This document shows, piece after piece, positions 46,575-58,008 of a DNA stretch of 64,000 nt (its first letter is position 1; each line of letters opens with the position of its first letter). Below the pieces are notes generated by a model. It was not told where the DNA came from. It worked only from the letters and a program-made list of their open reading frames with translations, and did not search any database. Made by a program: the position numbers and the translations under genes. This DNA is from Coptis chinensis. Taxonomy: Eukaryota; Streptophyta; Magnoliopsida; Ranunculales; Ranunculaceae. Location: positions 21,611,501 to 21,675,500 of the forward strand of contig CM027382.1 in NCBI GenBank assembly GCA_015680905.1. The letters are read 5' to 3'.

Positions 46575-47921
46575 ATGAGTAACGCAGATGCTAAAGTTCG
46601 TATCATCTCCACTGAGACCATTCGACCAGCATCATCATATACCGAGTCAACTCAACGTATTGAACTAACTCCATGGGATCTCAACTTTCTCGGAGTGAAC
46701 AACATTGAAAGGGGTCTTATGTTCCACCAACTGCCGGGAGACACGTGGATCACTCAAATGAAAACGTCTCTATCTCGCACACTTGATTATTTTTTTCCTC
46801 TCGCGGGCCGTTTAGCTATTGAAACACATGATGACAACACCATCTCGGTTTTTATCAAATGCAACAATGCTGGAGCTAAGTTCGTCCACGCTACTATTGA
46901 TTTAACGGTAAATGATATTTTGGGCCCAGTCTACAGACCCCAAATTGTTGGTGACTTTTTCACTCCAATTGATTCAATTAATTTTGATGGTCAATCTCGA
47001 CCGCTGCTTTCCGTTCAAGTCACTGAGCTAACTGATGGTATTTTTATCGGGTGCTCCATGAATCATTCGGTTGTTGATGGTATGTCTTTCTGGCATTTTG
47101 TGAACTCATGGTCAGAAATATGTAGGAAAAATTCTGACCATCAGATATCTCGTCTACCTAATTTCAACCGTTCATTTTTCAAATTACCCATTAGAATTCC
47201 TGCCTCCACATGCGAAAGATTCACCAGATCTTGTAATATTCCCCCACTTGAAGAAACATTTTTTCATTTCGCACCCCAAAATATCGCAAAACTCAAAGCA
47301 AAAGCAAAACTAGAGATCAACAATGATGGCATTTTGCTATCTTCCTTACAAGTTGTATTAGCACACGTGTGGCGAGCTGTCACACGTGCGAGGAATCTTG
47401 ACTCTGATGTTGAAGTTAGTTATCGGTTATATATGGGAAATAGAGCAAGATTAAACCCCCCATTACCCAATGAATACTTTGGTTGCTCGACTAACTCATG
47501 TCTTGCAAGAGCTAAGGCTGGTGAGTTAGTGAATCAGGGACTCGGATTCACAGCTGAGTTGTTGAACCATGTGGTTAATGCACATGATGATGCAAAAGTT
47601 CGTAGTGGTTGGGATGGTTGGGTGGAAAAACCGAGTATTCTTTGTCTTGACTACGATTTGCATAACAACGTGCCTATTTTAAGTACAGGTAGTTCGCCTT
47701 GGTTTAATGTGTATGGTAACGATTTTGGCTGGGGATGCCCTATTGGACTGCGAAGCGGGAGCGGTAGTAAGTTTGACGGGAAAATGACTGTTTTCCCGGG
47801 TACAGTTAAAGGAAGTATCGAAATTGAAGCTTGTGTTTTTCCTAAAACATTGAAAGCTATGGAAGAAGATTCCGAATTTATGCAGTTTGTAGGTGGTGTG
47901 AAATGTGATAATTTATTTTAG
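46575..47921 (+). CDS. BAHD acyltransferase (HXXXD family), intact
   Basis: Single-exon frame of 448 residues from ATG 46575, of normal family length. BAHD enzymes move acyl groups from acyl-CoA to alcohols or amines of specialised metabolites in the cytosol. The catalytic motif is HSVVD in SMNHSVVDGMSFWHF (about residue 163). The structural motif DFGWG is intact in NDFGWGCPIGLRSGSGSKFD near residue 391, and VKGSIEIEACVFP lies near the C-terminus. The N-terminal TPWDLNFLGVNNIERGLMF resembles the clade of uncharacterised acetyltransferases that includes EPS1-like proteins. An in-frame extension upstream to 46530 lacks ATG, so MSNADAK is the start. No lesions seen. Donor and acceptor substrates cannot be told from sequence. 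Confidence 0.93.
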   Translation: MSNADAKVRIISTETIRPASSYTESTQRIELTPWDLNFLGVNNIERGLMFHQLPGDTWITQMKTSLSRTLDYFFPLAGRLAIETHDDNTISVFIKCNNAGAKFVHATIDLTVNDILGPVYRPQIVGDFFTPIDSINFDGQSRPLLSVQVTELTDGIFIGCSMNHSVVDGMSFWHFVNSWSEICRKNSDHQISRLPNFNRSFFKLPIRIPASTCERFTRSCNIPPLEETFFHFAPQNIAKLKAKAKLEINNDGILLSSLQVVLAHVWRAVTRARNLDSDVEVSYRLYMGNRARLNPPLPNEYFGCSTNSCLARAKAGELVNQGLGFTAELLNHVVNAHDDAKVRSGWDGWVEKPSILCLDYDLHNNVPILSTGSSPWFNVYGNDFGWGCPIGLRSGSGSKFDGKMTVFPGTVKGSIEIEACVFPKTLKAMEEDSEFMQFVGGVKCDNLF

Positions 47922-48660
47922 GACATGGATTAGCGAGTGTTTAGGGTAAATCTGCCAAAACTAATAAGAGGACCGATTGGGGGAGATGGAGGATCTGGGA
48001 TCGGTGAAACTGGGCTCTGGAGAGCTGCCTATGTACTCTGGAGAGCTGCAATATGAGATCAAGTGTCAAACAAGAAGAGGAATCTGCTCAGTATTACTTG
48101 CGTAGTTTAGTTTATCTAGTGTTTTCCTTTTTGTGTTATATAGGGAACTTAGACCGTCTGAAGAAGGCTCTGTTTGGCAGGAGAAAAATTCGTAGTAGCC
48201 AACCTGGATTAGCTGATATAATTCTGTAGATGTGCAACTTAAAACTGCTGTTTGGCTGCCACTCGTTTTGTCACAAGTTCAGCATGCCCACTATTTGGTT
48301 CATAGTGTATCTGTTACATTGATATGCCCACTGTTTGGTTCACAGTGTATCTGTTACATTGATAACCTGTTACATATTTGAAAAAAAATAATAGAACAAT
48401 GTCTATATTCTTACAAAAAAAAAAAAAAGAATTCCACAAATATTTAATTAGAAACAAGTACCACCGATTATTTCATTCTTAACATGAAACAAATCCAAAT
48501 CAAAATCAAAAGTATTACATCAATATGCATTGTGATAGTCACAATAGTCATTCCACATTGCAATGACAATAACATTTCTATAATCTGATGCAATTTCTCG
48601 TATTCTATTTCTATTAAGGTTTTCTAGATCTTGTCTCCTCATTCCAGAGTCTCCTTCAAG
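47922..48660. other. 3' flank of the BAHD gene and edge of the Harbinger element
   Basis: No coding signal. It holds the 40-bp tandem repeat listed separately and a poly-A stretch at 48415-48428. I looked for a Harbinger terminus here and could not define one. Confidence 0.4.
48286..48365 (+). repeat. Two tandem copies of a 40-bp unit
   Basis: 48286-48325 and 48326-48365, each GCCCACT(A/G)TTTGGTTCA(T/C)AG followed by TGTATCTGTTACATTGATA. Only a few substitutions separate them. Confidence 0.92.
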
Positions 48661-49103
48661 TTCTTCTTGCTCTCTCTAATCCTTATAAAAAAACTCATCA
48701 TTAAGTTTCTCTCTTCGTATGTGATTGTGTAGAATGCAACATGCTATTATTATCTTTACTTGTGTTTCAAACGGATATGGAGGTGGAAGAGCCAAAATAA
48801 CAAACCGCTTTTTCAAGATTCCAATGATACATTCAACAATATTCCTCAAAGATGAATGACGAAGATTGAATAGCTCTTTGTAATTTGTAGGATGCAACAC
48901 TACAAATTCTTTTAGATGATAACGAGTGCTACGAAATGGAGCAATAAATTTTGGTGCATTGGCATAGCCCGCATCAGCCAAATAATATTTACCTACATTT
49001 CAAATTAAATAAAATTAAGCATTATGATCATAAACATGTTCAAATAGTATAAATGGTTTTGGAATATTAAGCATGACAAAAGAATCCACAAGATTTAACA
49101 TAA

Positions 49104-49606
49104 TGTTGGTAACAATTTCTACAACAAGAACAAACTGTGAATAAAAAGAAGGCTGACTGAGGCACGGATCAAACGCTTTCTTTAAGATTGTTTCGCGTTT
49201 GTTCCTCTTTATGCAGACAAAGCGCGTCAACCTCCAGGATACAACAACCAGTTATACTCTCCTTTGTTTACTGCAGATAAACCAAAAAAGAAAAGGAAGA
49301 ACCACGATACTGATCTTATGATTGCCCAAAACGTAGTGTAGAAAATAGTTTTTCACTCATATAGGCTGCTGGTAGAGGAGTATATCTGGAGACAAGAAAT
49401 GTGGAGCACTAGTAGAACCACTTTTATAGGGATCTGCTTCAGTTTTCCGATAAGGATTGGGTTATATGAGTCCACTACGTTTCTGTTTCCCAATCCATAT
49501 CTAATTATGTTTCCAACCCTATCAGGAAACATGTTTACCAAAAAGAAGATAAGGGATCAAAGAGCCCAAGCCCAAGTTCACCTCTTGTTTTATTCAAAAT
49601 AACACA
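49104..49606 (-). repeat. 3' LTR of the copia element
   Basis: Direct repeat of 54296-54795. The two share, for example, the blocks around ATCAAACGCTTTCTTTAAGA and AGAGCCCAAGCCCAAGTTCA. It is the 3' LTR because the polypurine tract is at its right side. Confidence 0.85.
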
Positions 49607-50149
49607 ACAATCTCCCTTTTATTTTTGATAAAAACAAAATATAAAATATATTTAAGGGTAATCAATATCAGCATCAACATGTTATGCATAGATGAAGGTG
49701 TCCAAGATTTAAACCTTTACGTAGTGAAAATTACTCAAAGTATAAGAGCCATAAGTGACTAAGTCTTAAAGTTAGGTCTTGAGTATACAATAAGTTAGAA
49801 TCACGCATAACACATTCAATGTTCTCCTTTCATGTTCTGCACATTAAAGGCTATGTGCTCTCTTCTTGGATTCGTGAATGATCTAGAGAATCAGTCCTCA
49901 TTCTCATAGAAAGCGGCCTCTACTTTCACATTTACTAGGTGAGTCTATCAAGAGTGCTCCTGTAGCTATGCACTCCGCCCATAAGGACCATATAACTTCA
50001 TTAAGAGTTTTTCCCATAAAACCTCAACATTTATTTATCGTTGCAAAATTTCATACATTTTACTATCCAACTACGGGACAAATAAGTAGCAATGCATGTC
50101 TCACAACTAACATTTTATGACTTGTTCTTCCCTTTGAACCTAGTTCTTG

Positions 50150-52140
50150 GGATCTCTAGTCCCTAGGTTGGGTTACCATCATAGATGTTCATCTTTCAAT
50201 TGGCTTCAGTCCCATGCTAGTAGAGCAGTCCACATTGCATCTCTGGCCAGAGCTTTGGTTTGTGAATCTGCAAGGTTATCTTCAGATCTCACAAAATCAA
50301 AATAATATGGACTATCCCAGTAATAGCTGTAATGCTATCAACAAAGTATCATTGTAACTAATACCGTCTATCTTAGACTAGTATATGAGTAAGAAGGCCT
50401 TGTACTCAACTAGCTTCTTCACTCGTACTAGCCAAAGCAATAATCTCAGACTCCATAGCATACTATGCTATAATGGTATGTTTCTTGGACTTCCAAGATA
50501 CAACACCTCAACCAATGCTAAACACATAGCCACTGGTGATCTTGGAGTCTTCTGAAAGGATGTTCCAATCCGAATCTATTGCTTGCTAGTGTACCTGCAA
50601 ATAACACCTATTGCATAGGCAATGTCAGGTCTTATACAATCTGTAGCATATCTCAAACTACCAATGATACTTGCATATTCCTTCTGATTCATAGGTTCAC
50701 CATTATTCGCAAATAATTTAACACAGGAATCAAAAGGAGTACTCACAGTCACGCGATCGAAGTAGTTATACTTCTTCAACACTTTCTCCATGTAGTGTGA
50801 TTGATCTAGCCATATGCCATCAGATGATCTTGTAATTTTGATTCCCAACATAACATCAGCTTTACCTAAGTCCTTCATATCAAAGTTAGAAGATAATAGG
50901 TTCTTGGTTTCTTTCACAACATGTAAATTGGAACCAAAGATTAGTAGATCATCAACATATAAGTATATAATAACACATATCACATAAGAGTACTTATAAT
51001 AAATGCACTTGTCACTTTCATTTATCTTGAACCCACTGGTAATGATAAAGTTATCAAATTTCTCATGCCACTGTTTAGGTGCCTGTTTCAACCCATAAAG
51101 TGACTTAAGTAATCTGCATACCTTTTTACCATTACCTGGTTACAGGTAACCTGTTGGCTGATCCATATAAATCTCCTATTCTAAATCCCCGCTTAGAAAG
51201 GTTGTCTAAACATCCATCTGATGAATAACAAGATTATGAACAATAGCAACATAAAATAATACTATAATGGATGTTACCCGTGTAATAGGTGAATATGTGT
51301 CAAAGAAACAAAGTTCTCTCTCTGTCTAAAGCCCTTGATAACAAGCCTTGCTTTAAACTTATCCACTGAACCATCGGTTTTAAACTTCCTTCTTAAAACC
51401 CATTTGATTCCTATAGTTTTACAACCAATAGGCAAATCAACAAGTTTCCAAGCTTTGTTTTCCATGAGAGAATCAATCTCACTCGAATGACTTCTCTCCA
51501 AAACTCGAAATCAAAAGATATGATAGCTTCTTCAATGGAGGAGGGATCTCCTTCCAAGTACAGTGACAAAGTCGGGTCCCAAAACCTCAGTGACCCTAAG
51601 CTCTTTTATATCTTCTAGGTTCATCTTCTGTGACCATGATCCTATCATGCAATCTAGATATGTCAGAGTCAGAAACATCAATATTAGGGGCCTTTGAGGA
51701 TAATACCCCCACTAGCATCCCCACTATTTTTAGATAAATATGGAAATCTATCTTCAAGAAACTCAGCATAAGATGATCAACAAAAACATTTACGTACTAT
51801 TCATATCTAGAAAAACGTAGGCATTGCTCTCCATAGCATTGCCTAAAAAGACACACTCAAAAGCCTTACTCTTAAGCTTTGAGATTTTGGGATCATGCTT
51901 CCTTACAAAAGCTAGACATCCCCATGTCCTGGAATAACTCAAATTAGGCTTTCTGTTTTTCAATAGCTCATAAAGTGTAACATTTGTATTAAAATTAGCA
52001 ATTCTATCTGATACATATATAGCTAACAATCAAAACAATTTCATCCACAAATTTGAGGGTGCTCCAGAACTAAGCAACATAGCAACAATTAATCCTTTAA
52101 GTGTTCTGTTCTTACGTTCATCTACTCCATTCATTTAAGG
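50150..52140 (-). pseudogene. Degenerate copia integrase / reverse transcriptase
   Basis: The integrase C-terminal side is at 52140-51790 (ELLKNRKPNLSYSRTWGCLA, KLKSKAFECVFLGNA). The start of reverse transcriptase is at 51501-51274 (KWVLRRKFKTDGSVDKFKAR). The catalytic part is at 51091-50576, with YLYVDDLLIFGSN, LGIKITRSSDG and SIIGSLRYATDCIRPDIAYA. An RNase H remnant lies left of that. Several frameshifts and stops separate the parts. Orientation is the same as the LTRs. Confidence 0.85.
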
Positions 52141-54295
52141 TGAATAAGGAACTGTCATCTCATGAATAAAATCATGTGATTGCAAGAAAAAGATTAAAAA
52201 CAGCATAACCATATTCAGTACCTCAATCACTTTGAATTACTTTAATGTTCATATCATGCTGATTTTGAACCTCAAGTACATAAGCTTTAAAAGCATAAAA
52301 AACACCACTTTTTTATCTTCAGCAAATAAACATATGTAAATTTCGAGCAATCATCAATGAACGTAATAAAATATTTTTTACCACCTCTAGTCAGAACACC
52401 TTCAAGCACAAATATCAGTGTATACCAAGTCTAGCATATTTGTATTTCTTTCAACTGACTTGTGACGCTTCTTTGTGATTTTGGCCTTAGTGCAAGATTC
52501 ACCGTGTACAAAATCATCATCATTCAAATTATGAATTAACTAAGTATGCTCATGTTCTTAACATATTTCCTATTAATATAGCATAATCTACCATGCTAAC
52601 ATTAACATAACAAGAAATCATGTAAGTAGACGTATAAGATTATTAAGATCAACAATATCCAATTCGGTCCATACACCTAACAATCTCCACATTAGACCGA
52701 AACTGGTCTAACCGAACCATTTGCTTTGTCTCACCAGTCAGGCATGACCAGGGCTAAGCCTAGGGACCATCCATGGTACCCTCACAGATGTCTCACCCCA
52801 GATTGATACTATCCCCAACGTTAGCCATCACTTGGCCCAATCCTCAGTTGGACCTCATCTAAGGTGTGGGGTTATATATTAATAGAAGTGTAGCTCTATT
52901 ACTACTTGATGTGGGATCAACAAACTTCAAAATCTCCTTACATGCATATCCCTTACCAACAAAGACACCAACCTTGGTGATCATATATGTACAAAAGATA
53001 AATTAATCTCAAACAATTATATCTAGTCAATGAAAAACTTTCAATGCATGTTAACCAACACGCAGTGCCACAACATATTGACTAGATAAATAACTAGAAC
53101 ATATTGACACAGGTTTTAAATTTCCTTAAATTAAAAACCCTAGCATGTAATTCTATGGTTTAATACATCTCACAATATAAAACAAAGAATTTCAGAGATT
53201 TGGTAAGGATTACGATACCTAATTAATCCGATTAAAAAAAATCAGATTATCACGTTTCGCTATTCGACGGGAAATTGGCCCATAAAGAACTGTAAAACTG
53301 AATCAGCTCTGGACGAATTAGACTTCAAGCCATATACCGTTGGAAACATCTTTGAGTTAGCTTTCTAATGCAAAATTTAGCCCAATTGTTGAATCCAAAA
53401 GATTTTATTTTTTTTCATCGAAATCAAAAAACGTTATAGCCATTTTTTTTTAAAAAGGAAAAAAAAAGGAAAGAGAGAGAGAGCGTCATTATTTCTAAAT
53501 GAATTGTCCCCACCATTCCGAATTTCAAACTATTTTTTTTTTTAAGCGTAAAGAGTTTTTACCAATAATCTCCCAAATCTCGAAACTTGTGAAGTTAGTG
53601 ATTTCAGATGTTGTTCATGCATAAAAACAAATAAGAGAGTAGCATAATGAATGATTATACCATCAATAAAACAGGCCATGCATACAAGTCAGAACCTTGT
53701 CTTCTTTTATTGAATCCTTATTTTATTTGCATATGAATGAACTAACTATATAATATTGTTTCCTTGTATAGAATCATTATTATATCTGACACCTATTATT
53801 CACCAAGATGTTCAACCAACATCATCAACCAAAGCATATGTGTCAACTACTTTTACTATAGTTTCTTTTACTCAAACAGTCCTGCTTTCAGTTAATGAGG
53901 CTCAAAACCGAGAGTCAGCACAATTCAATAGCCGTCGAACACAAATTTTTCTAGCCCATGGCCTTCTTTATAATCATATAGTGGTGAACAACAATAAAAT
54001 CTTTTAACTAAGAATCAACGCTTCTAATCCATAAGTAAAGATAACAATTGTTTTCATACCAACCTTCATGATAAGCACGCAAACACAAAAATTATTGTCA
54101 TGTTCAGCTCCATCATACCAACCAACTCTTAGTATATATTAGAGCAATCCATACAATAATACACTGTGATAATACACTACGATAATACACTAAGAATAAG
54201 GTAATAAGGTACCTCTTAATCGCTTAACCCATAAACGAAACCCGATAAACAAACCTTGACCTTTCTTCATATTCACTATCAAACAACCTTAAAAT
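52141..54295. other. Interior of the copia element without recognised genes
   Basis: 52141-52560 is likely decayed integrase core. 52670-54295, where gag and protease should be, shows no coding similarity. It has a purine-rich GA run near 53468 and may be foreign or eroded sequence. Confidence 0.4.
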
Positions 54296-54795
54296 TGTTG
54301 GTAACAATTTCTGCAACAAGAACAAACTGTGAATAAAAGAAGGCTGGCTGGGGCACGGATCAAACGCTTTCTTTAAGATTGTTTCGTGTCTGTTTCTCTT
54401 TATGCAGACAAAATGTGTCAACCTTCAGGATACAACAGCCAGTTATACTCTCCTTTGTTTATTGCAGATAAACCAAAGAAGAAAAAGAAAAACCACGATA
54501 CTAATCTTATGATTGCCCAAAACGTAGTGTAGAAAATAGTTTTTCGCTCATATATGTTGCTGGTAGAGGAGTACCTAGAGACAAGAAATGTGGAGCACTA
54601 GTAGATCCGCTTTTATAGGGAACTGCTTCAGTTTCCCGATAATGATTGGATTCTACAAGTCCACTACGTTTCTGTTTCCCAATCCATATCCAATTTTGTT
54701 TCCAACCCTATTAGGAAACAAGTTTACCAAAAAGAAGAAAAGGGATCAAAGAGCCCAAGCCCAAGTTCACCTCTTGTTTTATTCAAAATAACACA
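54296..54795 (-). repeat. 5' LTR of the copia element
   Basis: Direct repeat of 49104-49606, upstream in the element's own direction. Adjoins the Harbinger exon and intron start at 54813. Confidence 0.85.
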
Positions 54796-56062
54796 ATACA
54801 TAATAATAAGCATTATGTACCTTCAAGTACTTGCAATTTGTCTACCCTTGTTAGTGTTGAATTTAAAACAGGTGAATCTGAACCTTCCCAACCGTCAAGA
54901 ACATATTGAAACTGCAAGTCAAACGAACATGCCACCAAAACATTTTGCGTAATAATTTGTTTCCTATTTATAAAAGGAACTCTCTCATTTGAACCAATCA
55001 ATGCAGGGATATGCGTTTCATCTATTGCTCCAACAAAATCCTAATAGAAGTATATTTCAAGTAATAAAAAACAAACTAATTAAAATGTATCATGCAATTT
55101 AAGTTTTTAAAAAATTATAATCATACGTTGTCAATACTTTAAAATACGGATAAAATCTATAACCACTGCACCTTCAAGAATTTCAAGAGGAGTACTAGAT
55201 CATGCTGGTTGTAGAAAATCTTCAGATAGTGCTACTCTTGCATTCAAGACATTATTGAAGTGGCAACTAATAGTTTCTCCAAAATGCTAAAAACGTTCTT
55301 GAATGGTCCGGTTGCGTTCGTTATGACCAATTGTATACATAAATATTGCTAGTTGTTCCTCGGCCTGTACTGTATCAGAGTGAGTGAGTAGACCTTTATT
55401 TTGTAAAATATCACACAATCGCAAGAACACATGTTTTTCCATATGAAAGTTTTCTTGGCACCGCACACCATGTTCAGTAAACACTTTTTCAACCCACTTT
55501 GCACCACTAAGGGCCGAAGTGCGACAAGGAATTTTACTAACATAATATTGATAATAACTAGCTGTTAACATGGTAGTAACACATGTTGCTTGCATTATCA
55601 TATCTTCTTCATCTGAGTCGTCAGACATAGTATATCCCCTGTCCACACATTTAAGCAAATAGTATATTTAAGTTGTATTACATAACACCTGATAAACATA
55701 ATTTTCATAGAAAATATTAAAATACTACTTCATTGCATAAATAGAACAAACTTCACATTCAAACAAGTTTTGTATTCTCATTAAATACATAGAACAAACA
55801 CATGTTCAATCAAGCAAGTTTTGCATTCTCATGAGTGACCATAATTAACAAAAGAAATATATATCCAATACGTGCCCTTACAAAATATATACTCCTAGAC
55901 TCGTAAAGTCTACGACACCTGGATAACTAATGATCCCCAATAGGCCAACAAACAAAGTATGCATTTTTTCCACTTCAAATATATTGGGGATCAACAAAAA
56001 AATAAGTCATAAACTTGCTTATCACTTTTCTTCAAACTGATAAATCAACCATTATATTCCTT

Positions 56063-57046
56063 TCACCTTTCCATATGCAGCCCCATGAACACCCTCGCTT
56101 TCTTTTCATCTTCTAAGAAATCCAAAGCTCACATGAAAGTACGTTCATCAAGATTAGGAATGACTTCTACTTCAACAATCAACTTTGCTTCAGATGATGG
56201 TTCAGAATTAGGTGTTGCAATTTCTTTCTTCTTGTTTGCTATTTCAATAAATATTGTTGCCTGCATGCTTTGAATAACATCTACCATACCCTTTCCAGTG
56301 CTTTTAGGACGCGACTTTTTAGTATCATGAGGGTTTGGCGTCATCTTTGGTCGTCTCTTTTTGAGTTGGGCACAAGCTTCAAACTCATTGTCCAAATTGA
56401 TCGGTTTTAGAATCTTATTACATACCCAAATCATCAGAACCAACAAGTGGACTTTGGGACCCCTCTATATTCAGATTCCCCGCATCTTTCGAAATATGTT
56501 TTTCATGGTTCATAACTTTCTCGCTAGGCGCACGACTATGTTCCCACTAGCCCCACCATCACCAAATATTATGCACAAGTCCTCATATAATTTAATAGAC
56601 TTAGTTCTCCAAATTCCAAAATCTGGGTGTGGCTGCATATGGTGGACATAATTTTCTAGTGATGAATTATGGTTCTTTGGAAGACAAAAAGTTCTTAAAG
56701 TAAAGTGAGAAAATCAACTTGACATAATCATCCCAAACTTGGTCATCATCGGCATACACTATTTCTCTATCATTATCCCAGCCAAATCCACTTTGTTCAA
56801 TTAAAGTTCTTATAGCACCATGGTTCTTCTTCAATGCTCTATAGTGATTCTTTAAAATTTCTAGATCATAATTGGGACCAAATTTAGCTTTGAACTGCCC
56901 CACTATATGCTTCCAAGCATGTTTACTAAATTGGCCATCATGCACTTGCGCCACCATATAAGCTTCATAAAATTTTTATCCATTGGAGGCGTCTACACCG
57001 TCCTCTTACTGCTTTGGCCTTCAACATTTTGTGTCTCTTTCTCCAT
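56063..57046 (-). pseudogene. PIF/Harbinger second gene, Myb/SANT-like protein
   Basis: From MEKETQNVEG at 57046, a short intron or frameshift leads to AQVHDGQFSKHAWKHIVGQF and KNHYRALKKNHGAIRTLIEQ. Then come SGFGWDNDREIVYADDDQVW, which is the Myb_DNA-bind_3 (SANT-like) pattern, and a basic segment KKSRPKSTGKGMVDVIQ. It ends in ALDFLEDEKKARVFMGLHME, a frequent end of this family. PIF/Harbinger elements encode this DNA-binding partner beside the transposase, and here it is just upstream in the same direction. A TGA where the C-terminal helix begins (near 56128) and breaks near 56990 and 56600 suggest that it is not functional. Confidence 0.75.
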
Positions 57047-57690
57047 TCTTTCAAAGTTAAAAGCATAATAGTTTAGTGGTCGAGTGGCGCAAAGATAATT
57101 CAGATGAACAAACTTCTCTCTTAACAAGATAATTCTTTCTTTACTACTAATGTGAGTAAATATATAGCTATAATACAAGACCATATAAACCTTAGGAATT
57201 CATTTGTACCTGCACAAAAGATGACTAAGTTGTCCTTCACGTATGCATCACCCAAAATGAAAAAGCAACAGAAAAAAAAATGTTATAAATATCATACACT
57301 TGATAACACCTTGGACAAACGTCAACAAGAAAATTATCCTTAAACTCAATCGTATCTACTTCAAGACACTAATTACTGAAATTAGGAATTTACATTAACA
57401 CCGATTGTTTTGTTTAACTTATAACAGTCAATGGCCCTAAGTAACAAAGGAGAACCATGGTACATTAATCCTGCACATAAAAAAAACAACCCACAAAGTA
57501 AACTTTACAGACTATATCGACCTCTAGTTCATGTTGCTTTACGATGTATGGAAAAACACAAATAGAATATCATAACAAAGATGGTAGCACAAATATGAAA
57601 AGTTTCCTTAAATTTGAAGCGTTAAACTCACACTTCCATTACCAATAGCAGAGAGTGTTAGGAGGCTATTCATAAGAAATTAGTGCAGTT
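57047..57690. other. Spacer between the Harbinger and gypsy elements
   Basis: AT-rich, no coding signal. A Harbinger terminus should lie here if the element is complete, but I could not define it. Confidence 0.4.
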
Positions 57691-57971
57691 GTAATGGCCC
57701 ACATGTCTGTTAGTTAGTGGTCCAGGTGTCAAATTGTTTTGTTTGTTTGGTTTGTTTGGTTCAGTATTTGAAACCAAAAGTGTATTTCGGAGATTATGAA
57801 TTGAAATATATTTCATCTCTTATTGTCTCGTATGACTTCCCCTTCTCTCTGACTTCGCCTCCCTCTCTCCGAATCCTCATTCTTTCTCTTCTTTCAACTC
57901 TATCTCTCTAATTTATTCATTTCTCTTTTAGTGTGCTTAACCCCCAAGTTTTATTCCACTAGGGAATGACA
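57691..57971 (+). repeat. 5' LTR of the gypsy element
   Basis: Runs from TGTAATGGCCCACATG to GGGAATGACA (TG..CA). Its end is set by the primer binding site four bases later. Without a second LTR the start is a best estimate. Confidence 0.6.
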
Positions 57972-57975
57972 AAAG

Positions 57976-57987
57976 TGGTATCAGAGC
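57976..57987 (+). other. Retrotransposon primer binding site (initiator Met tRNA)
   Basis: TGGTATCAGAGC matches the 3' end of plant initiator methionine tRNA, the usual primer for plant LTR retrotransposons. Confidence 0.92.
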
Positions 57988-58008
57988 AATTGTATCCTTA
58001 TTGAGAAT

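Larger units (their letters stand above)
49104..54795 (-). mobile_element. Ty1/copia LTR retrotransposon inserted in the Harbinger intron
   Basis: Two similar LTRs of about 500 bp lie at 49104-49606 and 54296-54795, in direct orientation, starting and ending TGTGTT...CCAACA on the - strand. A polypurine tract (AAAAGGGAGATTG on the - strand) lies right next to the left LTR, which marks it as the 3' LTR. The interior has degenerate integrase and reverse transcriptase. I did not find gag or a standard primer binding site beside the 5' LTR. A candidate duplication TTATG (- strand) is displaced by about 3 bases. About 10 percent divergence between LTRs by eye suggests an old insertion. Confidence 0.8.
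48676..55628 (-). pseudogene. PIF/Harbinger transposase (DDE_Tnp_4), split by a copia element
   Basis: The N-terminal half is on the - strand from 55628 (MSDDSDEED; DUF8040-like KWVEKVFTEHGVRCQENF, HMEKHVFLRLCDIL) to 54813 (FVGAIDETHIPALIGSNERV; VLDGWEGSDSPVLNS). The intron donor GAAG/GTACATAATG is near 54818. The C-terminal half is 48981-48676 (LADAGYANAPKFIAPFRSTR, SLRNIVECIIGILKKRFVIL). Acidic residues of the DDE set can be placed in AIDETH, GWEGSDS and NIVE. The 5.7-kb gap is a copia element in the intron. Stops where QERFQHF and PAWSSTP are expected (near 55285 and 55205) show that the gene is dead. Confidence 0.85.

Noticed and set aside
48160-48185. CTCTGTTTGGCAGGA as a possible Harbinger terminus
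   Set aside because: It resembles PIF-type ends, but no inverted partner was found at the right side (57050-57690) and no TTA/TAA duplication was evident.
52670-53470. Possible second LTR or solo LTR inside the copia interior
   Set aside because: The style resembles copia LTR or leader sequence, but no repeated copy or boundary could be shown in the window.
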